Below, in pieces: positions 18,101-26,775 of a stretch of DNA of 44,187 nt; positions within the stretch are counted from its first letter, which is position 1, and each line of letters opens with the position of its first letter. This DNA comes from Paulinella micropora (lineage: Eukaryota; Cercozoa; Imbricatea; Euglyphida). Where the stretch lies: contig BJOX01000091.1 of assembly GCA_009731375.1 (NCBI GenBank), positions 368,306 through 412,492 on the forward strand, in the 5' to 3' direction. The position numbers and the translations under genes are program-made. The notes below the pieces were generated by a model. The model did no database searches. It was not told the DNA's origin and saw only the letters and a program-made list of their open reading frames with translations.

Positions 18101-20909
18101 GATCATGTTTATAAGTAGAAAGTTGTGCTCGGCGGAGCGAAACTATTGTACGAGACAGAGAGAGGCACTGGCGGTGGTCTGGGCCCTCAAACGGTTGAGA
18201 GAGTATTTATGGGGTGGACCTCAGTTTATAGTAAGGACTGATCACCAGAATTTACTATGGCTGATGAATCATGAACAGACTGGCCGTCTAGCGAGATGGC
18301 AGGCATTCTTGTCATGTTTCAATTTTACAATGGTCCATCTACCCGGCAAGCGAAATGTTGTCGCTGACAGCCTCTCCAGGCTAGAGTTTCACTCAGAAGT
18401 GGCAGCTCTCGTATCATCAGCAGAAATGGAGGATCTATCCCCAGACTGCACATACGAAGTGCATCATATCGAGTCGATGCAGATGGCGAGAGGGGTCCGA
18501 TATAACCGATCGGGTCTACGTCATAGCCCGCAAGGTCCGGATCATGGGATATGTTGTACAGCACATGTCCTCGAGGATGCTGAGTGGTCCTATGAAGCAT
18601 ATGAGAATATGAAGGCGGAGATAAAACAAGAAGAGATTAAGCAAGAAGCATATGCGGAACCCCCGCAGGAGAACAAGGAGGAGTTAGACGAAAACCCTGA
18701 GAGGATAGGAGTGCAGCTAGAGGATGGGACTATCCACATAGCCTCACCCACTGCATGGAGACAGCAACAGGCTCTCGATCCGGAGTTCAAAGAGCTAATA
18801 CAGCTATACAAGAACCCGAACGAGCTGAAAATGACGAAGGAGATTAAGGAGCAACAGAAGGAGATGGGGTGGAGAGACGGTCTCTTGTGGTACAAAGGCC
18901 AACACGGGCGCTATGCATCACAACCAGACAAATGGACTCTCTGGGTTCCTGAGAAACTCAGACACATCATTTTTGTCGCTGCTCATAACTGCCCACTACT
19001 GGCGCACCCGGGCCGACAAAGAACGCATATGTTCATTTCGAGACGATTCTGGTGGAAGAAGATGAAGGAGAATATTGATGAACAGGTCAATGCATGCATC
19101 CCATGCAAGACATCCAAAACACCATTGAAGGCGAATTTTGGCCTGATCGGGACTTTTCCTTTACACTTAGGAATGTTCGAGTTCTTACACACTGATCATG
19201 TAGGACCTTTCCCGGTCACGACGGAAGGTTACAGATACCTTCTAACGGCCATAGACAGAGCCACCAACTATGTATGGGTGGTCCCAGTCAAAGACGTTAC
19301 GGGCGAAACAACAGCCAAGGCGTTGATTGACAGGATCATCTCACAGATTGGGGTGCCGAGAAAAATATGCTCAGATCGAGGCTCTGACTTTAATAATGAA
19401 GTCATCGACAAGCTATCTGCATATTACGGCATGAAATGGCAATATGTCACCGCCTATAACCCCAGAGCGAACGGCAAGATAGAGCGGGTGCATAGACCCC
19501 TCAAGGCCGCGCTGAAGATGTATTGTATGAAGAAGGAGAACCAAAAGGCATGGGTGGAGGCAGCATCCTCGTTTGCCTTTGCTATGAATTGCCTACCCTC
19601 TACAGCGTTAGGTGGTTCAAAAGGTTCCGTCTCGCCATACCAATTGGTATATGGGCGTGAGCCCGCCATCCCAGCCTCACTGCTGCACCCAAAAGATTCA
19701 TGGGCAGATCAGGATGAGCTGTTTGGGGTGAGACTTCGGGCGAAGATGGAGGCGGAGCAAATAGTACAGGCGCATAGGGAGGCGGAGCGCAGGAAGACTG
19801 ATGCTGAAGTTGTCAGGCAGGCACACCTGGATCAAGTCAGATTTCAGGTCGGGGATATTGTACTACTGTATCATCCTCAGGTTCCTCAGGGAGTCAGCTC
19901 GAAGCTGTTCATCCACTGGAAAGGACCATACCAGATCATGGAACAGATGGGGCCTTTGAATTATAAAATCAGGGGCAGAGGAAAAGTTCAAATAGTCAAT
20001 GTACGAAGGCTGATTAAGTATGATCCCTTCCTACTTGAAGATGAGTCCGTTGATCAAGCACTCAAACGGATGGAGGCTGACTTTAAAGAGGTCCCACCAA
20101 TCCGTCAGGAGGATATCTCGGAACGGGATGCCTACAGGGCACCAATTGCGGAGAAGGAGGAGGCTGAGCTGGAGAACAAGCGGGCCACCGACCGCAAAAG
20201 CGCGGCGGGGACTCAGACCCGCAAAAGGATGAAGTCGAACGTGCCGGAAGGAAACTTCACGGAGGCGCAAATAAGGAGAGCGCAACATGACCTTATCTAC
20301 GACCGACCGAGAAAGGCGATAAGGACGGCACGTTCGCAAGGAGTCCATCAAGAGGGGAGCGATGACGGAGATCAAGACCCTCGCGCGGGCAATGACACTC
20401 TCGTTCACCCCAGTTGGAAAGAAGGAGATGCGATTGGACATATTTCATGGGCCAAAGACGCTTTTTACTTGGTGAGGCCTGCGGCTCAACACGTAGCCGA
20501 TGACACGCTCTCAGATTTATATCTCATGAGAGTCATGGCAGTACCTCACAAACGCCATACGCGATCGAATCGAATTTCGACTGCGGCACAAATAATACAA
20601 CCAGTCTTACATTTCTGGAGGAGTCTGGATCCAGTGGAAGATCCTAAAGTAAGACAATACCTTCCAGTATATAAAGACGCCAAGAACCTTGAGACATGGG
20701 ATGATATCATATCTCCCACAGATAAAGATCATACCGCGTGGACCATACAAGCACTACCACGAGGGGTGCTGGACATTCCTTTTGACTTGGCACAAGGCGC
20801 AATCCCTCACAAAATTTGGGACGTCCTCGAACAGTCTACCTTAGACTTAACTTTGGTTGGAGGTCCTCCACCAGGTAAAGGAGTCCGCGCGCGTAAACGG
20901 CGTCTATAG
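15123..20909 (+). CDS. pol: Pol polyprotein, Ty3 copy 2 (1928 aa after the Gag stop)
   Basis: It is read as the 3' part of Gag-Pol. Residues are counted from the codon after UGA. Protease-like domain: DTMAN at 184-188, where DTG is usual, and VLLSYD where ILGxD is usual. About 270-560: region of unknown function. RT: motif A SVIDLKNGFWQI (Asp 740), LPMGLKQAP, YIDD at 818-821. RNase H: DTDAS (Asp 972), an RQREALAVVWAL helix, VRTDHQN. Integrase: H1288, H1295, C1325, C1328 zinc finger; D1358, D1418, E1454 with D-x35-E spacing; GPY at 1601-1603. About 1665-1928: a C-terminal extension ending in a basic RARKRRL, possibly a nuclear localisation signal. The order PR-RT-RH-IN fixes Ty3/gypsy. There is no in-frame ATG before the protease motif, so independent initiation is unlikely. 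Confidence 0.96.
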   Translation, partial: LEKEGENRTTCIARYTVVQVPTKGTSESKSPQQATDQLKGSTIPVHPSRQQTVHAANRQASKALAKRKQAGLSQPQPKKVRIEPAVNLINLPRQTIDKEDGGHQPLLTVSNRESKDNHPSPVNNTQKDITKTAEREEEANLEKRIQILEHKLLVLALKSHRPDALCYTNLFCETLNTFINVGNDTMANINIVGRKFTTKHHAWLETNMKKSSGTLKGVSSRTDITGIITLNFKLKSGRVYRVDLYVVPEYHGSVLLSYDQLATMNVVIDCAAKRVIYGVEPGEEYTVDSLHAIDSYEALHLGVASEGKQVAITHAYEAYMPTDAVSKDGSNLSDKREAEVYTATVSTQWDKKSIDDLIEKRKEEIICMGKRCPSLARFEEGAGADVYITNGYCFHVKVEEKDRQEFIPRRRGRLPDIPAEDIKSFITEFWGDEPTWPRSLTEVKKCLRTLFENNKPYTVILPYNEKAIWAQEIRDRLIDHPIPVPSRKQHLVVACRLGTREQSSAYKRKLRDQDKLKLIPQAFTCFDGFYTRKAPLQYARLIDMLVGLAEDDEPDTATYEKTGMDDISEEELGLEEDRAPLKHHKRMSEEEFKAAIDEKLAGGAGTEKEKEVLKERLKANKMIFDPPQAGGVKPEDFTAVICKIPGAEPSPAPRRANLSIHEAKIAEEQARQLLDEDFIERSTSPIVSQPRLVPKPGGEWRLTVNYARVNKILEEERNPLPTLEEGRRVLRNAKLYSVIDLKNGFWQIPLDEKSRWLTAFVVGMEIYQWKVLPMGLKQAPGLFQKAMQSMLSSKYDDQTEGGFMRRRGQKAGEYAFCYIDDIIVYSNTMEEHIDHLTDIFRRIKLFGLKCNLKKCQLAKTSVTYLGYEISYNRVSISKEKREEIMSRQRPKNRTELHSFLAMAQYYSQFIPNWGATRAKLERMIDFGDFEKWDDEALEAYNTLKDLIYKDPKDGGLVLMMPDFSKQFVVDTDASKFAIGAVLQQEDEEKKLRPIMFISRKLCSAERNYCTRQREALAVVWALKRLREYLWGGPQFIVRTDHQNLLWLMNHEQTGRLARWQAFLSCFNFTMVHLPGKRNVVADSLSRLEFHSEVAALVSSAEMEDLSPDCTYEVHHIESMQMARGVRYNRSGLRHSPQGPDHGICCTAHVLEDAEWSYEAYENMKAEIKQEEIKQEAYAEPPQENKEELDENPERIGVQLEDGTIHIASPTAWRQQQALDPEFKELIQLYKNPNELKMTKEIKEQQKEMGWRDGLLWYKGQHGRYASQPDKWTLWVPEKLRHIIFVAAHNCPLLAHPGRQRTHMFISRRFWWKKMKENIDEQVNACIPCKTSKTPLKANFGLIGTFPLHLGMFEFLHTDHVGPFPVTTEGYRYLLTAIDRATNYVWVVPVKDVTGETTAKALIDRIISQIGVPRKICSDRGSDFNNEVIDKLSAYYGMKWQYVTAYNPRANGKIERVHRPLKAALKMYCMKKENQKAWVEAASSFAFAMNCLPSTALGGSKGSVSPYQLVYGREPAIPASLLHPKDSWADQDELFGVRLRAKMEAEQIVQAHREAERRKTDAEVVRQAHLDQVRFQVGDIVLLYHPQVPQGVSSKLFIHWKGPYQIMEQMGPLNYKIRGRGKVQIVNVRRLIKYDPFLLEDESVDQALKRMEADFKEVPPIRQEDISERDAYRAPIAEKEEAELENKRATDRKSAAGTQTRKRMKSNVPEGNFTEAQIRRAQHDLIYDRPRKAIRTARSQGVHQEGSDDGDQDPRAGNDTLVHPSWKEGDAIGHISWAKDAFYLVRPAAQHVADDTLSDLYLMRVMAVPHKRHTRSNRISTAAQIIQPVLHFWRSLDPVEDPKVRQYLPVYKDAKNLETWDDIISPTDKDHTAWTIQALPRGVLDIPFDLAQGAIPHKIWDVLEQSTLDLTLVGGPPPGKGVRARKRRL
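20116..20906 (+). other. C-terminal extension of Pol beyond integrase GPY region
   Basis: About 260 residues follow the GPY module. The first part is charged and low-complexity; then come GDAIGHISWAKDAFYLVRP, a second block containing LHFWRSLDPVEDPKVRQYLP, and PRGVLDIPFDLAQG. It is not a chromodomain I can recognise. It is conserved in both copies (10030-10820 in copy 1), with differences mostly in the charged part. Confidence 0.55.
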
Positions 20910-21722
20910 TAAGTTTTTTTTTTCTCTAGAAGTATTGTGGACCTGATCGATTGCGAACACAGCATTGATCCAATATCGTCCCGACAACCTTACTTAGATA
21001 TTAAAGCTACTACAGCATTCATTCTTCTAGAGATTAACAAGACACAGCTGACAAAAAATATGCATTTTATTCTCTTGCTTCGGCAGAGACAGACGAGACG
21101 GCCACGAAACAGCACCGTTACGGGATCGCTATTTGAGTGAGCGATAGTGTTTCCTGGATATGACCCGCATTAGTACCAGAATGATGATCTCATTAAAAAC
21201 TCTACAGTCTAATCAAGAACTGATATATTTTAATAACATGAACTGCTACACCGGATTCCATCGATCTCTACTTGTATCGGCATATCGCAAGGTTAGGGCG
21301 CACTCAACCCAACTTCGGATATAGTCGTCAGACTTGATCACCTGACACTATATTAAATGATACCGATTTATACAAGGGTATGTCTTCACAAAAAGTAAAT
21401 GTATTTATGGAAACCGACGACCGGTTATTACATATATATGGAAATGGCGACATTACATTATTACTCAACCATAAAACATTATACTTGGACATACTGCACA
21501 AATATCTTATCGACAGAAGAAAGAGGAAGATTTTAATATAGATACTGAATGTGCTAGAGTATCATATATACGATTGGTACCGGGGCAAATATCATTGTTG
21601 TTTTATAACTGCTAATTCGTGGGTTGATGTATCTTCATACATAACTCTAAACGAATCTTAGTCAGAAAAGAAATCAGTTCAAAGCGTATTATGTCGGAAA
21701 CGAAGTTCCGCCATAAAAAACT
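20910..21722 (+). other. 3' untranslated region of Ty3 copy 2
   Basis: Colinear with 10824-11633, with scattered substitutions and a 3-nt indel. No gene is visible. Confidence 0.7.
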
Positions 21723-21731
21723 GGGAGGGGG
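21723..21731 (+). other. Polypurine tract, Ty3 copy 2
   Basis: GGGAGGGGG, then TAC, then LTR 3. Confidence 0.8.
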
Positions 21732-21734
21732 TAC

Positions 21735-21952
21735 TGTGGACATCACCACCCGAATAATCAGGTAAAAAACTTATTTATAGATTTCGTCTGGCCGGACACG
21801 TCTGAAATGCCAATTTGATCCTGGTCTTTTGGCGGCTTTTTGTCTTTGCGTCACTGAGCTAATATAACGAGACATCATTCTCTTTTTTGAGGACTGTGTT
21901 TGGTTATATTACCGACTTACTCTTCCATTGAGCTATCGTTGGGGATAGTACA
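21735..21952 (+). repeat. LTR 3 of Ty3 array, 218 bp
   Basis: It matches LTRs 1 and 2 except at 21748, 21756 and 21760, each changed to A and all within the first 26 bases. It is followed directly by AACT, the outer target duplication. Confidence 0.93.
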
Positions 21953-21956
21953 AACT
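21953..21956. other. Right target-site duplication (AACT) of Ty3 array
   Basis: It repeats 1570-1573. Joining the flanks over one AACT restores the inverted-repeat arm of the MITE, which confirms the junction. Confidence 0.8.
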
Positions 21957-22384
21957 TTGATCTCATCGTTCTCCATCAATCTAAGTGATACTAATACGAC
22001 AAATCTGAAGCATTGGAAAGCTTAGGACAAGAGCTTTCCAACGGTATGCGCTGCATCAGATGATTTCAAATATTAATTGAGAAAGATGAGGTCAAAGTCT
22101 AATGTTTTGCCACTTGAATGTCCACAGTATTAATAACGGTTTTTTCAAGAGTCTGAATTGAAGTAGTTTAATAAGGAACATGCAAATTTTGATAATATAC
22201 AATACTGGTAACTTTGAAAAACGATTCGGCCACGCACTTAACTTCTTAACTTTGTGTAGGGGAGCACAAAATTACATCATAGTATGCTTTTTTCACGGCA
22301 ATGCACAGCGTTCACCAGACTTCACATCGGAGTCTGACCTTCATATTTTGCAAATCGTCATGTGGTATTACCAAAACTTGTTAT

Positions 22385-22656
22385 TGCTGTTGACATTCAA
22401 GACAACAAAAAAAATTGATTTTTCTGTTTTGGTTGGAATTTCAGTTTTGGTTGGAATTTTGATTTTGGGTGAAAATTTGAATTTTTCAAATTAACTGCTA
22501 TATTCGTCCGCAAAATATCGTAAATTTTCGCGAAATGTTACCGTTAAATTTGAAAATTTGAATTTTTGTCATAAAAATGAAAAACTGTCACAAAAATGAA
22601 AATCTGACACAAAAATGAAAAACTAATTTTTGTTGTTGTCTTGAATGTCAACAGCA
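22385..22656. mobile_element. MITE-like element 2
   Basis: It has inverted ends starting TTGCTGTTGACATTCAAG, about 40 bp long with a few mismatches, and TA on both sides (22383-22384 and 22657-22660). The interior holds the dispersed core around TCCGCAAAAT and a CGCGAAAT palindrome. It shares GACATTCAAG near its ends with element 1. No coding capacity: the ~100-aa open frame at 22180-22494 straddles its left end and is not credible. Confidence 0.7.
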
Positions 22657-22970
22657 ATATTAATACTGGTCGGACCATACTATTTTAATTAAAATCAGTG
22701 ACCCTTCATTTTTTCCATGTACATGCCTACGCCTCAGCAAATTTGTCAGAAAAATGAGATCCGCACTTGAAATAGGTACAGCCGAGGACATTCAAGTGTA
22801 AAAGTCAACACATCAGATTCAAATAAACAATCAGAATTCGAATTGATTCAATTTCACGGCAACATTTCGCAAAAATCGTGCTGATTTTGCGGACGGATAT
22901 AGCAGTTAAATTACACTAATTTGCATTTATGGTTTTTAATTCAAATTTGATGGTTGACTTAACACGTGCA
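22657..22970. repeat. Dispersed repeat, inverted copy of the CCGTCCGCAAAAT core
   Basis: 22850-22915 is the reverse complement of a core also found at 22494-22560 and near 41506 and 41673 (TCCGTCCGCAAAA...CGCGAAAT). It ends with a CAAATTTGATGGTTGACTT arm, also found near 41750. A lone GGACATTCAAGTG at 22784-22796 recalls the MITE ends. Confidence 0.6.
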
Positions 22971-23680
22971 TGTCCTGCGCTGTAAAGTCTGCCACCTGAG
23001 CGTTGTCACAACTAGCTATGCCTCTTCAATGCCTTGCAAGTTCCTTCCTTCCGCTCAATCATAAATAAAACAACTCACGTAGGAGCTTCCTAGTGTGATG
23101 GGATTGGTAGTCACATTAGTTAACTTATTGAAGCGGCTTGCTTTCCTGCTGAGCAGCCCACTTCAGCAAGTTCTCAAGACGCATCTCACTACCAACATTC
23201 AAGTAAGTAAAACAGTCCAACTCTGAGTTTATCTTCCTCAGCCTCTGCCAAAGGCTGCAGCCATTCTAAAGCAACCGGATGAAAAGCTCACGCCAAGAGC
23301 TTTCAAAAGACGTGCTAAGACTGGTCGCATCTCAAATATGGCAAGGGCAAGATTGATTGAAAGTTGGTTGATTTTATCGCTTGAGTGTGGTCGAGAAATC
23401 ACATGAAAACATTAAATTTGCAATTACCCTGGTTAATTACCCTCAATGCAGTCAACTTCCCGGAAAGTTAAACGTGGTCAACCTCCGGGAAATGTGGTAA
23501 TTAAATTACCATGGTAATTACCATTGTATGCTTTCGTGTGAATACTCAGAGTTTGGCCCCGGCCGCGTGGCAGAAACCCTCCGCGTTGTTAATCACGACC
23601 TATCAGTTTCAAGGTAGGTGTGTATTGATTTGTAGGTCTGTGTGCATTGATTTGTAGGTATGCTATCGTTGTTTTTATTT
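22971..23680. other. About 700 bp without recognisable gene
   Basis: This is one of the few non-repetitive stretches. It holds a short stem AAAGCTC / GAGCTTT at 23283-23303, like the central hairpins of the MITEs, and a perfect 16-bp palindrome AATTACCATGGTAATT at 23504-23519 among repeated GGTTAATTACC motifs. No exon structure can be supported. Confidence 0.4.
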
Positions 23681-23789
23681 GCTGGTTTGTCATTCATTCA
23701 TGGCTGGATCATGTCTTGTTTTAACTGGCCTGTTTGCTGAACTTCGGTTGGGATCAGCACAAACTGTGATTTTTGAGGGGAGGGGGGAA

Positions 23790-24091
23790 GTATTTGTTGT
23801 TGTTGTTGTTGTTGGTGGTGGTGATGGTGGTGGTGGTGGTGTTGCTGTTTGCTGTTGTTGTTGTTTTAATTGCTTGCTTGCCATTCATTCATTCACGTCT
23901 ATCATTATTGTTTCACATACCTTTCCTGTTTCCTTGACCTTGGTTTGGATCACTACACGACCAGGAGTCGCCGCGTCTTTCCACATACACACCTACACAT
24001 ACACATACATACATACACACATACATACATGCATATATGCATACATACATACATACATAGATACATACATACATACATACACATACATACA

Positions 24092-24092
<1 letters not shown>
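23790..24092. repeat. (TTG/GGT)n and (ACAT)n microsatellites
   Basis: A (TTG)n/(GGT)n run lies at about 23796-23865 and an (ACAT)n run at about 23990-24092, separated by a short non-repeat segment. Confidence 0.85.
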
Positions 24093-24158
<66 letters not shown>

Positions 24159-24205
24159 TATACTTGTAAAGTCTGGCCTGGCAGGACAGGCGAAGCGAAG
24201 AGAGA

Positions 24206-24245
<40 letters not shown>

Positions 24246-24415
24246 TGTATACTTGTAAAGTCTGTCCTTGTACAGGCGAAGCGAAGAGAGAAAAGAGAGA
24301 GAGAGAGAGAGAGAGAGAAAGATGTATACTTGTAAAGTCTGGCCTGGTAGTACAGGCGAAGCGAAGCGCACGCGAATGGACTTGAAAGCCTTGCCGGTGC
24401 CTTTGCAAAAGTGCT
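24093..24415. repeat. (GA)n plus ~45-bp core, three copies
   Basis: A core starting GATGTATACTTGTAAAGTCT and ending GGCGAAGCGAAG occurs at 24155, 24244 and 24321. Each copy is preceded by a (GA)n tract. Confidence 0.85.
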
Positions 24416-24417
24416 AG

Positions 24418-24482
24418 ATGGACATGGATATGGATATGGATACGGATTATGGATTATGGATATGGAGATCTACTACTACTAT

Positions 24483-24521
<39 letters not shown>

Positions 24522-24658
24522 CACTACTACTACTACGGCTGCTATTATTATCATTATTATTATTATTATTAATATTAATATTATTATTATTATTATTATT
24601 ATCCCTGAAAGGTGTTGGGGGTGGGGGTTTGAGGGGAGAGGGAAAATGGAAATTGTGT

Positions 24659-24701
<43 letters not shown>
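24418..24701. repeat. (GGATAT)n, (CTA)n, (TTA)n, then CCCTGAAAGGTGTTG element and poly-C
   Basis: Trinucleotide tracts run to 24602. The segment 24597-24663 then recurs inverted at 26470-26541, including its (ATT)n side. A run of more than 40 C leads into an assembly gap. Confidence 0.8.
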
Positions 24702-24907
24702 NNNNNNNNNNNNNNNNNNNNNNNNNNNNNNNNNNNNNNNNNNNNNNNNNNNNNNNNNNNNNNNNNNNNNNNNNNNNNNNNNNNNNNNNNNNNNNNNNNN
24801 NNNNNNNNNNNNNNNNNNNNNNNNNNNNNNNNNNNNNNNNNNNNNNNNNNNNNNNNNNNNNNNNNNNNNNNNNNNNNNNNNNNNNNNNNNNNNNNNNNNN
24901 NNNNNNN
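24702..24907. other. Assembly gap (N)
   Basis: 206 N, with poly-C on both sides (24660-24701 and 24908-24927). Confidence 0.98.
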
Positions 24908-24927
24908 CCCCCCCCCCCCCCCCCCCC

Positions 24928-25346
24928 GCGGGAGCCCCAGCCCTGCAATTGTACGTACCCTTTGGTCGCGGGTGGCACACAAACCAGAAAATTGAGGTCT
25001 TTGTGCCGCCAGGCGCCGTTTGCGCACACCAAAGGGATTTAGCGACTGATATTTGGTGTACCTGACACTTCTTGATGAGCTCTCTTCGAGAAAAAAAAAA
25101 ATGTGGTGCCGGGTGGCGTAACAAACAGAAAATTAAGTTTTTGCGCCACCAGGCGTTCGCGCACACCAGAGGGAGTTTGAGGCTGATGTTTGGTGAACCG
25201 GTGAGCTCTCTTCGGAAATCCAAAAGTTTTGGTGCCGGGTGGGACAAAAAACAGATTTAGGTTTTTGTGCCACCAGAGCTTACACTTGCGTTCTGCTGGT
25301 ACCTCCGGCAATAGAACGTACCCTGTCGACGGGGAAGGGGGGGGGC
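24928..25346. repeat. ~130-bp tandem repeat, three copies, plus dispersed end
   Basis: Copies begin near 24968, 25103 and 25230 (GGGTGG...ACAAAxCAGAAAATT...GCGCCACCAGGCG). The last is truncated. It is followed by CCTCCGGCAATAGAACGTACCCTG (25303-25326), which recurs at 27012-27035 before another gap. Confidence 0.75.
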
Positions 25347-25675
25347 NNNNNNNNNNNNNNNNNNNNNNNNNNNNNNNNNNNNNNNNNNNNNNNNNNNNNN
25401 NNNNNNNNNNNNNNNNNNNNNNNNNNNNNNNNNNNNNNNNNNNNNNNNNNNNNNNNNNNNNNNNNNNNNNNNNNNNNNNNNNNNNNNNNNNNNNNNNNNN
25501 NNNNNNNNNNNNNNNNNNNNNNNNNNNNNNNNNNNNNNNNNNNNNNNNNNNNNNNNNNNNNNNNNNNNNNNNNNNNNNNNNNNNNNNNNNNNNNNNNNNN
25601 NNNNNNNNNNNNNNNNNNNNNNNNNNNNNNNNNNNNNNNNNNNNNNNNNNNNNNNNNNNNNNNNNNNNNNNNNNN
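25347..25675. other. Assembly gap (N)
   Basis: 329 N, flanked by G-rich sequence on the left and a poly-G run (25676-25703) on the right. Confidence 0.98.
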
Positions 25676-25756
25676 GGGGGGGGGGGGGGGGGGGGGGGGG
25701 GGGATGCGAGAAGCGCACCGCAAACCATCCTTTCAGGTTTTGGCGCAACCCCTAGC

Positions 25757-25967
<211 letters not shown>

Positions 25968-25969
25968 GT

Positions 25970-26040
25970 GGCACCGCGATAGCCCAGAGGTTAAGGTCTA
26001 CCATCTGGGACCGGTCGCCAGTTCGATTCCCGTCGGTGCC
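25970..26040 (+). ncRNA. tRNA-like sequence, probable SINE head
   Basis: 71 nt with a perfect 7-bp acceptor-like pairing (GGCACCG at 25970-25976 with CGGTGCC at 26034-26040). A good A-box-like block TAGCCCAGAGGTTAAGG and a B-box-like block AGTTCGATTCC are present. D- and T-stems pair poorly and no proper 5-bp anticodon stem forms, so a working tRNA is unlikely. A hairpin TTTCAAAG / CTTTGAAA follows at 26046-26069, and then sequence that is repeated at 27427. A tRNA-derived SINE is the best explanation. Confidence 0.6.
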
Positions 26041-26538
26041 AGTATTTTCAAAGGATATTTTCTTTGAAAGTATTGGTCTGTCTGGAAGGCTTGGAGCTGC
26101 CTTGCGGGGGTGTCAGTAGAGCCTATCGCAGGACACTCCCCTAACGCAAATATTTGCGTGAATTCCAAAAACATTATACCAGCATCAAGATCTGGGGCTA
26201 GCTACCCTGCCAATTTGAGCTCCCAACTCCTCCTGGTTCACACAAACCATGATTTATAGGGACAGGAGTGCGAAAAAAAACAAGGAAATTTGGCGTTCAG
26301 GACACTCCCACAACGCAAATATTTGCGTGAATTCCAAAAAAAATCATATCAGCATCAAGATCGAGTCTGGGGCTAACCACCCTGCAAATATGAGCTCCGA
26401 ACTCCTCCTAATTCCCACAAACCATGATTTATTCCGACAGGGGTGCCGAAATGCGGGTGGGTGGGGGGGTAGGGTACACAATTTTCATTTTTCCCCTCCC
26501 CCGAAACCCCCCATCCCCTTCACCAACACCTTTCAGGG

Positions 26539-26541
<3 letters not shown>
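26041..26541. repeat. SINE-like body and two direct ~170-bp repeats
   Basis: 26075-26126 (GTCTGTCTGGAAGGCTTGGA...) recurs at 27427-27488. The units at about 26130-26275 and 26302-26450 are direct copies of each other (ACGCAAATATTTGCGTGAATTCC...AAACCATGATTTAT). An inverted copy lies at 26787-26995. 26470-26541 is the inverted copy of 24597-24663. Confidence 0.75.
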
Positions 26542-26575
<34 letters not shown>

Positions 26576-26595
26576 TAATAGTAATAATAATAATA

Positions 26596-26683
<88 letters not shown>

Positions 26684-26698
26684 TCATAATGATAATAG
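26540..26698. repeat. (AAT)n microsatellite
   Basis: About 155 bp of AAT repeats with occasional changes to AAC or AGT. It separates inverted copies of the surrounding repeats. Confidence 0.92.
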
Positions 26699-26775
26699 TG
26701 CTTCTCTGTCAATGGCGAATGCATTTCTGCACATGTGCCTCCATCGTCTCACCCGCGAGGGGAGTACGAAGATTT
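26699..26775. repeat. Dispersed repeat, inverted partner of 27497-27570
   Basis: By eye the reverse complement matches 27497-27570 at about 70 of 74 positions. Both copies abut an (AAT/ATT)n tail. Confidence 0.85.

Larger units (their letters stand above)
11646..21952 (+). mobile_element. Ty3/gypsy-like retrotransposon, copy 2 (intact)
   Basis: A 10,307-bp element with LTR 2 (11646-11863), a 634-nt leader, gag (12498-15122), an in-frame pol (15123-20909), an ~810-nt 3' region, a polypurine tract and LTR 3 (21735-21952). All Pol catalytic motifs expected for RT, RNase H and integrase are present. Its 5' LTR is shared with copy 1. The two LTRs of this copy differ at three positions, all in LTR 3. 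It is the best candidate for an autonomous element here, apart from the odd protease motif. Confidence 0.95.
1542..22127. mobile_element. MITE-like element 1, split by the Ty3 array
   Basis: The left piece is 1542-1573 and the right piece 21957-22127. With the Ty3 array and one AACT removed, the element is about 203 bp. Its ends are inverted repeats starting CTGTGGACATTCAAG; by eye about 50 of 56 positions match, and the outer 27 match perfectly. TATTA flanks both sides (1537-1541 and 22128-22132), a possible 5-bp target duplication, or only TA. A 10-bp perfect stem (TTGGAAAGCT / AGCTTTCCAA, 22013-22041) lies near the centre. No transposase is encoded. The superfamily is not assigned. Confidence 0.8.

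Noticed and set aside
22180-22494. 104-aa frame near MITE-like element 2
   Set aside because: It runs across the left end of an inverted-repeat element, and its C-terminal part is simple repeat sequence.
23200-23262. Short intron (GTAAGT...CTTCCTCAG) in a host gene at 23.2 kb
   Set aside because: The flanking frames are not extended or recognisable, so splice-like motifs alone are not enough.
25970-26040. Functional tRNA gene
   Set aside because: Acceptor pairing and box-like motifs are good, but D, anticodon and T stems are poor and no clear anticodon loop forms. A SINE head fits better.
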